A stretch of DNA of 64,000 bases from Gracilaria domingensis. Its lineage: Eukaryota; Rhodophyta; Florideophyceae; Gracilariales; Gracilariaceae. The stretch is from NCBI GenBank assembly GCA_022539475.1, contig VCMS01000142.1, positions 106,313 to 170,312 of the forward strand. Reading direction: 5' to 3'. Positions 18,057-27,268 of this stretch are shown one piece after another. Position 1 is the stretch's first letter. Every line of letters starts with the position of its first letter. A model generated the notes under the pieces. That model had not been told where the DNA came from. It worked only from the letters and a program-made list of their open reading frames with translations, and searched no databases. The position numbers and the translations under genes were made by a program.

Positions 18057-19034
18057 TGGGCGTGGCTACTGCTTGTTACCGGATAGAGCAGACGAACAGA
18101 TATGGAATTGGGTGGCAGAGAGAAGAGGCAGAGAAGGTTGTAGTCAAACCTTCTCACAGAGAACTATTATCCTATGCTCGTTTATTGCCACGAAGATTAC
18201 AAAGACGTTCAAAAACGCGAGGAGCTCAAAATTAGAGCCAGTTCACGTCAACACTGTTGACGTGCCAAACTAGACATTTGTATCCTGTTGAGTCAACAGT
18301 CAACAGTGTTGACTTGACACTGTCGAGTCAACACGGTCGAGTCGACACTGTCGAACTCGACAGGATACAAATGTCAACTCCAACCGAAGTCACCTGTTGT
18401 CAACAGTGTTGACGGAGCCGTACACCACTGCATGAGAGTATGACCTAAACCTCCCCTCCAGGGTAGAGAAGAAGATAAGCGCTTTTCTCTTCTTTGCATC
18501 GCGTGTGGATTGTGTCAGATCGTTGTGACTTCTTCTTGAGTTAGGAAAAGTGCACTAGTGATGATTTGAATAACCAACTGCGTACAGTATTGTTGCCGCA
18601 ACAGATTCTCTTCTAGGCGAGACCAGCGTTTTGTCAGGCATCAGATCCGCGCATGGCCGAAAACGTATCGATTCACTCACTGGTTAAAAGGATTAGATAA
18701 ACTAAGGCATGAAGTCATATGATTTAAGCGTGACCTCGAGTCAACATATGAAGTCAGTTCTCACCGCAATCGATACTCGATAAAGCTACACCTATTTAGA
18801 TTAGAAAGTTACGCAATCCCATCACTTTTTGGTGTCCCTTCACCGCGTCACTCACTTTGCTGCCCCGAGTTTGTCCAGAACCACGGACTCCAGAACATTC
18901 CTAAAGCAGCAATTGCCGGAAATGAATCCCAAAGTTAAAAGTCCATTACGCAAGCGAAGAAGAAGAGAACTTCCAATCTACGAGCTCACGGCCCGACTAA
19001 AAACGTACGCTGCAAGATTCACAGTGTTCGCCAA
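18057..19034. other. Spacer with foldback repeat
   Basis: Apart from the palindrome-rich foldback at 18244-18413 no feature is supported. The 18420-18960 part is unremarkable mixed sequence between two minus-strand genes. Confidence 0.5.
18244..18413. repeat. Foldback element with three GTCAACANTGTTGAC palindromes
   Basis: Perfect 15-bp palindromes around one central base lie at 18247-18261 (arms extend to 10 bp), 18299-18313 and 18399-18413. Between them, ACATTTGTATCCTGTTGAG (about 18273-18292) is matched in inverted orientation by CTCGACAGGATACAAATGT (about 18356-18374), with GTCGAGTCAACACGGTCGAG-type repeats in the loop. This could be a small foldback/MITE-like element or a cluster of binding sites. 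Confidence 0.85.
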
Positions 19035-20711
19035 CTACATTAGGTCTTCCTCCAGGTCAATTCCATCAATTTCATCCCATAGCTTCCGCTGCTGTCCAAT
19101 GAAAGAAACGAGAGCAGGGTCTTGACGTTCGGATTCTTCAGACTCTGAATCTTCAGAATCTTCATCGTTTTCCGATTGATCGCTTCGTGATTCGTATGCT
19201 TCGCCCTCTTTCGAATCCGGACTTTCACCACTTGAAGTCCTTGACCGAACTCCGAGCGATTTTCTGGAGGGAAGAGCCAATGTCTGGGCATTCTGCCGTC
19301 GTTTGCTGTACGTATGTGTCGGGGCTGGGGCTTTGGAGCCAATTTGGGATCGATATATAGATCGCTCCTCCATCTCAGAACGGAATCCGGGCGTTTGCGC
19401 GCGCTGTTCGATAACGGCGCTCGAGCTCTTCTGAAGCAGTTGACGATTCCTGGTAGTGTCTAAAGACGCTTTCACGATTCGACTTCTTGGGTTGGTTTTC
19501 GTCACATACTCCGCAGTTGACAGTTCATCTAACAAGGAAGGTTTATGGATTTCATCTTCATCTTCATCTTCGTGTTCTAGTAATTTTGAAGAACTTGGTA
19601 AAGTGGGAGACTGACGCGACATTGCCAGTGGAATTGATGGTGGTAATATTGACGTTTGTGGCTTTAGTTCGGGGTCTTTGGAATTAGTAACCTCCTTTAG
19701 CCTACTTCTCACGCCATAAGAAGGTTTCCTCTTCACTTTCGTGGGCAGAGGCTGGATTTCATCTTCGGGATATAAGGGAGGTGGGGAGGGCGGACGGGGA
19801 GGGCGCTTTGGTCGCTTTTTCTGCTGAAGAGTTTTTGGTTGAGGCGTAACAGGTTGTATTTCATCTTCGGGATATAAGGGAGGTGGAGGGGGCAGGCGGG
19901 GAGGGCGCTTTGGCCGCTTTTGCTGCTGAAGATTTTTTTGTTGAGGCGGCAAAGGTTGTATTTCATCTTCAGGATATAAGGGAGGTGGGGAGGGCGTACG
20001 GGGAGGGCGATTTGGTCGCTTTTTCTGCTGAAGAGTTTCTTGTTGAGGCGTAACCGGTTGTATTTCATCTTCTGGATACAGTGGAGGTGGAGATGGACTC
20101 CGTCGCGAAGGTTTTGGATGATTTCCGTGTTTCGGTTGCGACAGGGGGCTCTCGCGAGACTTCTCTGTCGACTCACGCGTTGCAGATGGCGATGAAGGAG
20201 CCCGTGGTTTCTTTTCAGATGCAGGCGCTTTCGGATCGAGCTCTATCCGTTTCGGACGTGACGAAGACTCCATCAGTATAGAACTTGACTCGCTCACTCG
20301 TTTTCTTTGTTCCAACGCTGTGGAAAGCTTCTCTGAACTCTCCTCACGTTCGATTTCCTTCACATCGCGCTCTTGAGTAGCCCTCGTTCTCGAATCCTTG
20401 CTCTTCGTTTGAGCTGTAACGGATACTGTCTTCGTCTGCGAAAGCTGCTTTCTGCGCAAACGATTCTCTGTCCCATTCTTTGATTTCTCTGCGCTTCGTG
20501 GTCTCTTGTACGCTTTCTTGGTCGGTTTGGCAGGCTGCTGAAGACGGCTCTTCGCACGGGTTACAATGGTTGTGGCGTTGGAGACATCTGCGAGGGGCGT
20601 CCGCAAAGTGTCTGCTTCTGTGGCGAGTCTCTCAAGACGTGGTCGCTTCCGCGCACGTTCGGGTACTGCATTACATTCTGTTTGCTGAATTCTAGCGCTT
20701 CTTCGAGGCAT
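19035..20711 (-). CDS. Disordered basic nuclear-type protein with 34-residue repeats; possible sororin-like C-terminus
   Basis: 558 residues from ATG 20711 to TAG 19035. Composition is Lys/Arg/Ser/Pro-rich throughout and no folded domain is evident. It has a basic N-terminus (MPRRSARIQQ, RKRPRLERLA), a TPLADVSN motif at 39-45, four tandem PPPLYPEDEIQP repeats with 34-residue period (about 205-325), an acidic Ser/Glu region, and a short conserved-looking C-terminus (QQRKLWDEIDGIDLEEDLM). Many disordered chromatin/cell-cycle proteins look like this. The last residues faintly recall the C-terminal motif of the cohesin regulator sororin, which is a guess. The gene is supported by length, coding-like composition and a clean start. 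Confidence 0.65.
   Translation of the reverse strand: MPRRSARIQQTECNAVPERARKRPRLERLATEADTLRTPLADVSNATTIVTRAKSRLQQPAKPTKKAYKRPRSAEKSKNGTENRLRRKQLSQTKTVSVTAQTKSKDSRTRATQERDVKEIEREESSEKLSTALEQRKRVSESSSILMESSSRPKRIELDPKAPASEKKPRAPSSPSATRESTEKSRESPLSQPKHGNHPKPSRRSPSPPPLYPEDEIQPVTPQQETLQQKKRPNRPPRTPSPPPLYPEDEIQPLPPQQKNLQQQKRPKRPPRLPPPPPLYPEDEIQPVTPQPKTLQQKKRPKRPPRPPSPPPLYPEDEIQPLPTKVKRKPSYGVRSRLKEVTNSKDPELKPQTSILPPSIPLAMSRQSPTLPSSSKLLEHEDEDEDEIHKPSLLDELSTAEYVTKTNPRSRIVKASLDTTRNRQLLQKSSSAVIEQRAQTPGFRSEMEERSIYRSQIGSKAPAPTHTYSKRRQNAQTLALPSRKSLGVRSRTSSGESPDSKEGEAYESRSDQSENDEDSEDSESEESERQDPALVSFIGQQRKLWDEIDGIDLEEDLM
19745..20095 (-). repeat. Tandem repeat of ~102 bp, about 3.5 units
   Basis: Nearly identical units (ATTTCATCTTC(G/A/T)GGATAT on the plus strand at about 19756, 19858, 19960 and 20062) encode the four PPPLYPEDEIQP segments of the disordered protein. 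Low divergence suggests recent expansion or homogenisation. Confidence 0.9.
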
Positions 20712-21238
20712 TTCCTACCCTCGAACGTCTAAACAAATTTGAGGGGAGCGAGCGGGAATGTGTATTGCAGGATCTCACGGATGAACGAACACAATGCGTT
20801 GTTGTGCTTGTCCATCCAAAACAAAAAAGGCGGGAGCCAGTGATTTCTTGAATTTTTGCGGTGACAGAGGAGACAAGCGTACAGGTGTAGACCGCTTTTC
20901 CTCAGCTTTTTTGGCATATGGAGTTTTCAGACATTTGTCAAATGCGTGTTTCTGTGTACCTCTTGGTGCCCTTGTATCTCCCGATGGGAGTCTGACCACA
21001 TTCCATCATGGAATTTCCATGACGATGGCCGACACTTTCATCATCTCCAAACCACCTTTGGCGCAAAGAGGGGTACCGTTGGTACTCTGAAGATCCTTCT
21101 ATACTTTGCCCTTGTGGATTAAGATTGCTCCGTGAGGTCCACAATCTTTGATGACTGCCATAGCCGATGAGCTTCCGGACGACGTTCTCTGAGAAAGTTT
21201 TGCTGTAGACTGTGCGCCCAAACCCAGACACCTCCAAA
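20712..21238. other. Divergent spacer
   Basis: It lies between the disordered protein gene (-) and the acetyltransferase-like gene (+). Several 60-110 codon frames on both strands have no recognisable features and are treated as chance. Confidence 0.5.
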
Positions 21239-21776
21239 ATGTTGCAGGATAAATCCTCGTCAGTCATTCAGGAGAGCGGGGTGACTCTCAAGATGGACAT
21301 AATGATGACACAAGCTATCCCTAAGGTTTTTGATATGGAAAAGAACAGCTATCCTTCGGATGAAGCCGCATCCTTGGAAGCCATAGAGTATCGAGCATCT
21401 GTGACTGAAGGGCTTTGTCAAATTGCCCGACACGCTTCAACAAATGAGATCATTGGATTTGTCACTGCAACTGCAGCTCCTGAAGGGACGGAAAGAATGA
21501 CTGAGTCTATGATGAAGGAGCACTGCGCCGCTGGAAATGTGGTTTGTATCCATAGCGTTGTGATTGATACGGAGACGTGGGTTAGGGAAGGCGATGCTGG
21601 ACGCTTATGTGAACAACATAAGAAGCATGGGCAAATATGATCGCATCTTGCTTATATCGAAACGGTACTTGGTGCATTTTTACGAATCAGTTGGGTTTAG
21701 CGTTGTTGGGGAAAGTGCTATTTCACATGGCAAAGATACTTGGATCGAAATGGAGTTGTCTCTTCGTCGTCAATAA
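21239..21776 (+). pseudogene. Arylalkylamine N-acetyltransferase-like GNAT protein, frameshifted
   Basis: The ATG at 21239 opens an AANAT-type (non-vertebrate/fungal class) GNAT reading frame. The first part, to about 21570, reads YPSDEAASLEAIEYRASV, EIIGFVTATAAPEGTE, MTESMMKEHCAAGNVVCIHSVVID; it then leaves frame. The acetyl-CoA loop and the rest (RRRGLGKAMLDAYV, ILLISKRYLVHFYESVGF, DTWIEMEL) continue in the next frame to TAA 21776. The break lies between VVID and RRRGLG, in GATACGGAGACGTGGG. The spacing is short by a couple of residues, as if a few bases were lost. Everything else is well kept, so the break may be recent, an assembly error, or a missed tiny splice. The expected activity is acetyl transfer from acetyl-CoA to arylalkylamines. 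Confidence 0.75.
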
Positions 21777-22291
21777 GGTCTAGATGGAGCCCAAAGAAGC
21801 CGAAAATCATTCAGCATAGGCAGTTGCCGGAAATACTTAACGCGTGAGGTCGTCAGTTGATTCATTTATTGTGAATCATCCACATGAAAGAGGCAAACAG
21901 TTGGAAAGACTTTTCACTTCAGAACGTCAAACGAAACGCGTAGGATAGCATGCGAACGTAGAAGGTAAGGGTTATCCTTATACACTGTTACAGGAACTGT
22001 ATTTTTAGGATAATTTGAAAGGACCTTGTGCAGCACGTGCCGTTAAGACTGAACTACCACCAAACATTCAAATGCACTCATAAACGCGCTCTTTCTGCAA
22101 GATGTCGCTTCCTTTGATCGAAGGAGCCTCCGCCTAATGGCCACGGCCGCCGTTTTTGCATCTTTCTGAGCAGAGCCAAGCATCCACACCCGGTCTACCT
22201 GCTTGTATTCACCACGTTCTCCTCGTGCTCTGGGGGATTACGTTGGAACCTATTGCGTTGGGGCTCTTATTCGAGCAGAGCTGCTTGAAGA
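21777..22291. other. Spacer upstream of the HVA22-like gene
   Basis: 515 bp in which I can support no gene, RNA or repeat. It contains the 3' end region of the acetyltransferase locus and the promoter of the next gene. Confidence 0.5.
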
Positions 22292-23872
22292 ATGGAATAC
22301 GTTCGAGCCGTCAAGTTGCTCACCAAACAAACTCAACTGTACTTGCAGGAGGTCCTGCCACTTGCTCGCGAAACGCTTCAGTCCTCATTCACAACATTTT
22401 ATCTCATTGCTCGTCTTGGTCACGCTACCGTACGCCCACTACTCTCTCTTCTTCTCCAAATATACAATGTTGTGTTTCCTGCGGTAACCGTCGTGCTTCT
22501 GAAACTCTGGTCTGCCTTTTGTCTCCAACCAGCTCGCGTGCTAGCCGTGGAAGCTGCAATATCAATCGCGGTCGTCTTCATCTCCTACCTGGAAAGACGC
22601 TTTCGTTTCTTGCATGGCATGCGCTTGTTTTACACACGCACTTCTACCCGCGTGCGGACCAGTTATCGATTGTTCCTGTCTGAGATACGAGCCAAGTCAA
22701 AGTTGGCTGCGCTCGCCACTCCACACATAATTTTCATATGTCTCGCGTTTCTTTTCCATTCCACCATTGGAAAGAGATTGTCGTACTTCTTGCAAGGAGC
22801 ACGGCTTCTTGTATTAGCATGTATTCGACCCGCAGTACGCACTGCTCTTCTTCTGTACACCGTTGACATCGAAGCACACCCAGAAACCGCCTCAACTCAC
22901 GTATCCTCTGCTCCGGCCTCTGCCGTTGACTCATCATTGGATGCATCCCGTGAAAGGGTGCCTCGCAGGCGTCGTCGGGCCACCACTCCAGCACGTAGAC
23001 GCCGTTCATCCGCATCAAGCCCTGATGATGCAAGAGATACAGCCCGTTCGAATAGCAGAGTCAATCGATCTTTGTCTGTGTCAAATGGTGCTCTCGACAA
23101 CTCCTCTTCCATATCGACGCTCTGGGACATACCTCAAAGCGAGAAGGAGCATGAGGCGTTAGAGCTTGCAACATTGCGCTTTTGGGTTGTTTTCGCGCTT
23201 GCGTGGGCTACTCGTTCACTTATATGGTACTTCTGCCCCGCTCGTTTTGAGGGATTTCTTAGCGAAATAGATAACTTTCTTCTGTACTTCTTGTTGTGGT
23301 CAGATCTGGATATCACTAAGGGAGCTGAAACAATTTACGCCCTCGTTTCTAGGACCGCAAGAAGTAGAACTCGTAGGCGGGGTCAGAGCAGACTTGAAAA
23401 ACTCAATGTCATTCTCAGAGTCCTGGTGGCCACCGGTGTCGTGAATGCAGACCATGCTGAAGATTTTTCCACGGTCGTGGCAGAATCTGGTTTAGCGCTA
23501 TTGGGAGCCGTCTTCCTTATAACCCCGCGAATGGTCACTTTTCTAGGAACAGTAGCTGTTGGATTTATTTTGCCATGCTACTTGTCACAGGGAGTGATTG
23601 AATCACGGGATACGAAAAGCTTCTACCGTCATAACTGGTTGTCATACTGGAACACATTATATCTACTTGAGATTGCATACACCGCCACTGTGAATGCCTT
23701 CGGGTGGCTTCCATTGTGGTATCATATCAAGCTGGGTGTTTTGCTGTGGTTACAGCTTCCATATTTCCGCGGAGCGACGATTGTACTGGATCGGGTTATG
23801 GCGTGGTGGGGTAAAACCATGTCGTCTATGCAGCGACAAGTTGTGACGCCAAGAAAGAAGAAACGGGCCTGA
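22292..23872 (+). CDS. Multi-pass membrane protein with C-terminal TB2/DP1/HVA22 (REEP-type) domain
   Basis: 526 residues from ATG 22292 to TGA. The N-terminal part (about 1-200) has several hydrophobic segments (PLLSLLLQIYNVVFPAVTVV, ATPHIIFICLAFLF). An Arg/Ser-rich hydrophilic linker follows (about 215-285: RRRRRATTPARRRRS). The C-terminal third holds the HVA22/REEP signature: ILPCYLSQGVIESRDTKSF, WLSYWNTLYLLEIAY, GWLPLWYHIKLGVLLWLQLP, then a basic tail. REEP/HVA22 proteins form hairpins that shape tubular endoplasmic reticulum and act in ER-membrane turnover. Typical members have 150-250 residues, so the long N-terminal membrane region is an unusual addition. Confidence 0.8.
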   Translation: MEYVRAVKLLTKQTQLYLQEVLPLARETLQSSFTTFYLIARLGHATVRPLLSLLLQIYNVVFPAVTVVLLKLWSAFCLQPARVLAVEAAISIAVVFISYLERRFRFLHGMRLFYTRTSTRVRTSYRLFLSEIRAKSKLAALATPHIIFICLAFLFHSTIGKRLSYFLQGARLLVLACIRPAVRTALLLYTVDIEAHPETASTHVSSAPASAVDSSLDASRERVPRRRRRATTPARRRRSSASSPDDARDTARSNSRVNRSLSVSNGALDNSSSISTLWDIPQSEKEHEALELATLRFWVVFALAWATRSLIWYFCPARFEGFLSEIDNFLLYFLLWSDLDITKGAETIYALVSRTARSRTRRRGQSRLEKLNVILRVLVATGVVNADHAEDFSTVVAESGLALLGAVFLITPRMVTFLGTVAVGFILPCYLSQGVIESRDTKSFYRHNWLSYWNTLYLLEIAYTATVNAFGWLPLWYHIKLGVLLWLQLPYFRGATIVLDRVMAWWGKTMSSMQRQVVTPRKKKRA

Positions 23873-23964
23873 GCATCGCAGAACGAACTAATCCCAAGGG
23901 GTCCCTTGCTGAATAACACAACGGTTATTTTGTTTGAAGTCAGCAACGGGAAGGAAAGCTTCTG

Positions 23965-24714
23965 TCATTGACTCAAATCGCGTTCAGCCAATATGGCTTC
24001 AATGGTTGGCCGCACTTGCTCCAGCTGCTCGTCTCTAATTGGTTTGTACGTTCCGTTATCCTCTTTCGCTACAAGCCAGACGGTCTGCATAGGACGGATT
24101 ACCATGTAATCCTTTCCCTTATAGGAAAACTCACCGATTACTTCAACCGAAGTATCGTCATCTTCATCTTCATCTTCATCGTCCTCGTCCTCATCCTCGT
24201 CTTCCTGGCCCGCATGTTCACTCTCGTCTTCTGCTGTCATAATGTAGGCCGTATTCTTGAGTTCGATTTCGTGTTCCGCACAAACTGCTTTTGCACTAGG
24301 ATAGAGTTCGGCGATCAATTCGTCTTCTAGAACAGGATGAAGCTTTCCGTCATGAAAGTTTTGTACCACCGCAACGGGATCATCGATTGGGTAGCAGAGA
24401 ATGTGTGATATCCCTTCAAAGTTGAAGGACTCTTCAATACCAACGGTGATGGAGCGTCGTGTAACTGGATCCCTAAGAGTCACCTGCAGGTCGTCCTCAT
24501 CATCGTAGTCATCACCATCTTCGGGCCCATTATTAAAACAAACTGGTATGCACGGAGGTAAATGGCGGGTAGTCGTCTCAGGTCGATAAAGTCGAGCGCA
24601 CTCGCGCTTCTTTAATAGCGCCGAACGTGTTGTAAACGAACTCGAAAACTTCGTCTGTGTACGAGACGCTGTAGAATGTTTTCCACACGAAAAGGGTGGA
24701 ACAAACGTGCTCAT
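23965..24714 (-). CDS. DUF3727-domain protein, cyanobacterial type, probably plastid-targeted
   Basis: 249 residues from ATG 24714 to TGA 23965. The first ~50 residues are Ser/Thr/Arg-rich with hardly any acidic residue, consistent with a plastid transit peptide. Then a DUF1292-like strand region (LQVTLRDPVTRRSITVGIEE, ILCYPIDDPVAVVQNF), a very acidic (ED)n spacer (about 165-190), and a C-terminal DUF3727 module (EVIGEFSYKGKDYMVIRPMQ, PTIEAILAERD). The same combination occurs in cyanobacteria and plastid-bearing eukaryotes; its biochemical role is unknown. The gene is convergent with the HVA22-like gene, 92 bp apart. Confidence 0.8.
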   Translation of the reverse strand: MSTFVPPFSCGKHSTASRTQTKFSSSFTTRSALLKKRECARLYRPETTTRHLPPCIPVCFNNGPEDGDDYDDEDDLQVTLRDPVTRRSITVGIEESFNFEGISHILCYPIDDPVAVVQNFHDGKLHPVLEDELIAELYPSAKAVCAEHEIELKNTAYIMTAEDESEHAGQEDEDEDEDDEDEDEDDDTSVEVIGEFSYKGKDYMVIRPMQTVWLVAKEDNGTYKPIRDEQLEQVRPTIEAILAERDLSQ

Positions 24715-25414
24715 CGATGAAAGGCGAACGGGGAAGTATATTTAGATGCTTGCGTGGAACTGTTACGATGAGCGTTTGACGAGAGGAACCTTTCACTGTC
24801 AAAGATCAGAATCCTTAGGTTTGTACTCAGTTTGCTGATGTCAAGAATTTCGTTCCCTGTATCTAGCTAGCATGGATTTCGCACAACAGATGACCCGGAC
24901 CGCGGAGATTTCGCGGGATAACACTTCGTTACCTTCAGTAGATACTTCACGGGCAAAGGGTCATCGCGGGAGCACCTTTCTGAGATCACGACAAAAGTTT
25001 GATCATTATGTGATCATGCATCAATAAAACAAAAAGACCTACTTCATTAATGTTAAATAAATTTTACGAAAAGGAATCGTACGTGTATGATTGTGCAAAA
25101 AGAACACGTGCAGATTTTTTCCTGGTGAGGACTCCTCACGGCCATACCAAGAGCAGGCTATGGGCCTTGGCAATGCCAAGTTGGCATATCTACGGTTGAC
25201 TCTACCGGGTACCGTCGGTAGCCTTCTATCCTTAGAGGCTCATCTAACGGTGAATTGCTGTGCTTCCGAGGACCGAAGAGACAGCATTGGACCCACATTG
25301 GACTTGAGAAGTCCCAAATTCTTCTCTCCCCAACAATCGCAAAGGCATGGAAAGGAGATTCTCTCGGGGTGCATCGACTGTTGAATATACTGCGCACATC
25401 TGCCTTCTTTCAAA
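24715..25414. other. Divergent spacer between DUF3727 and OGG1 genes
   Basis: No gene is supported. Frames of 60-97 codons on both strands at 25090-25520 are without recognisable features. An A/T-rich block lies at 25010-25090. It should hold both promoters. Confidence 0.5.
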
Positions 25415-26812
25415 ATGACTCGCCACGTTATTTCTAGCACGTCGTTCATCATCCCCGCCGCGGCCGGAGCCAGCAAGAAACGGGTCACAAGAGGGTCTTT
25501 GATTCGAAGCTTGAGCTCCACCGTCGCTGAATCAGAATGGAAAACTCTAACAGTACCAGACCGTTACTTGCGCTTACAACTGACGCTGAAGAGCGGACAG
25601 TCGTTTATGTGGCGAGAAATGGGTACCTTTCCGTTCCCGCCCTCGCACACCGGGATCGCTCGGGAATGGGCCGGCCCTGTTGGGGATTACCTTTTCATCC
25701 TACGACAGGCACACCCACAACCACCAGAGTGTGTGGATGACCCAGTGTGGTATCGCGTACATTCAGAGTGCGATCATGCCAGTTCAGAAGTTTCGCATCA
25801 ATTACTCAGTGACTACTTTCGTGCAGATATGGACCACACGAAGCTGATGAAATCATTCTGCAAGGCCGATAGCGTATTCAATCACATCTTTCCGTTCTAC
25901 AAAGGACTACGCACTCTGAGAATTGAGCCACAAGAGTGCTTGTTCGCGTACATCTGCTCTTCAAACAACAACATCAAACGAATCACAATGCTAGTAACAC
26001 ACTTGGCCAGCACGTATGGTCAAAAACTTGCTACTCACGGTGATTACACATTCCACGCATTCCCATCGACGGAGACGCTTGCAGCTGAAGCGAACGAGCA
26101 GGATCTCCGCGACGCAGGATTCGGCTACCGCGCAAAGTTCATCCCAGCAACGGCGCGCGAGTTAACAAAACAGGCTGCTGCGGAAGGCATGTCTGTGGAG
26201 CAGTTGCTGCTATCATGGCGTATGCTGCCTCGCAAAGAAGTGTCCAACAAGCTGGTAAAGTTTGCAGGAATAGGGCGCAAAGTTGCTGGATGTATTGCGT
26301 TGATGTCGTTGGATCAGCACGGAGAGATACCAGTGGACACGCACGTTTGGCAGATTTCAAAACGCTACATGCCTGATCTGGAGGGCAAGTCATTGACGGA
26401 CAGAGTATACGATCGAATCGGAGAGTTCTTCAGGACGCGGTTTGGAGAAGAAGTCGCTGGATTTGCGCATAACGTGCTGTTCATTGCAGAGCTTGCTGAT
26501 TTCAAGGATTTGGTCCCGGGGGTTGACAGGGAGGCGAGTGTGAAGACGGAAGGCGGGGTTCTGAAAGTGGGCGACGTAAAGAAAGTGAAACGGACGGCGG
26601 TGAAGAAGAAGAAGAAGAAGAGCACCGACGGAGCGGACAGGAAGCTGCGAAACACGCGCGGACAGAATGGGGTGCAAAAGACAAGCAAACGCGGTGGGAG
26701 ACGCGGCAAGGAGGCAGTGGTGAAGGATGAGGCGGTGGCGAAGGAGGAGGCGGTGGTGAAGGAGGAGATGTCGGAACAAGCTGCCAAAATCGAGGATCAT
26801 CCTCGCACATGA
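25415..26812 (+). CDS. OGG1: 8-oxoguanine DNA glycosylase/AP lyase
   Basis: 465 residues from ATG 25415. The OGG N-terminal domain (LKSGQSFMWREMG) is followed by the helix-hairpin-helix-GPD glycosylase core. Lys289 in GIGRKVAGCIALMSLDQ and Asp308 in IPVDTHVWQISKRY are spaced by 19 residues like Lys249/Asp268 of human OGG1: Lys forms the Schiff base with the sugar and Asp assists. The enzyme removes 8-oxoguanine opposite C and nicks the abasic site. Human OGG1 has 345 residues; here a Lys/Glu-rich disordered tail of about 85 residues (RTAVKKKKKKSTD ... KEEMSEQ) is added, plausibly for nuclear localisation. The N-terminus (TRHVISSTSFIIPAAAG) could also serve organelle targeting. Confidence 0.96.
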   Translation: MTRHVISSTSFIIPAAAGASKKRVTRGSLIRSLSSTVAESEWKTLTVPDRYLRLQLTLKSGQSFMWREMGTFPFPPSHTGIAREWAGPVGDYLFILRQAHPQPPECVDDPVWYRVHSECDHASSEVSHQLLSDYFRADMDHTKLMKSFCKADSVFNHIFPFYKGLRTLRIEPQECLFAYICSSNNNIKRITMLVTHLASTYGQKLATHGDYTFHAFPSTETLAAEANEQDLRDAGFGYRAKFIPATARELTKQAAAEGMSVEQLLLSWRMLPRKEVSNKLVKFAGIGRKVAGCIALMSLDQHGEIPVDTHVWQISKRYMPDLEGKSLTDRVYDRIGEFFRTRFGEEVAGFAHNVLFIAELADFKDLVPGVDREASVKTEGGVLKVGDVKKVKRTAVKKKKKKSTDGADRKLRNTRGQNGVQKTSKRGGRRGKEAVVKDEAVAKEEAVVKEEMSEQAAKIEDHPRT

Positions 26813-27268
26813 TGTTGGTGGAACCAACGGCAACACATCATAATGATAATGAACGTGTACACAAGACGGAGAGATAACAGGCGAGCTCAGTCACGCAGGC
26901 CAGACGGGACGGGCGCGCTGACACGTAAGCAAGCGGCCGCGCGCTAAGTGGTGTGCGCGTGTGGCGCCGCGATTGGGCGACGCCAGCGATTTGCAGTGTG
27001 AAAGCGGAGTGTAGCCCAATTAATTGCGTCACGCACTGGCCTGCGGTTCTGTCGCCCTCAACCACGCCGCGGATAGCCGCCCTTGTTCGCCACGCCCGCG
27101 TGCCACCGTGGGGGCGCCGCATCGCGTCAGACTTCGCCGCGCTTGCCGGCCCGCTTTCGTGCCGTCGTCGCGTCGGCAGCCTCTTGAATCGCCGCTGCGC
27201 ATGAGGGTATATGGCTGCTTGTTGGTCGCGCTTTCTAGTCGTCGCTCCCTGGTGGAGCTGTTTGTATC
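26813..27268. other. GC-rich promoter of the PQ-loop gene
   Basis: 456 bp, CpG-rich from about 26900. The overlapping frames here are composition artefacts; no gene is supported. Confidence 0.55.
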
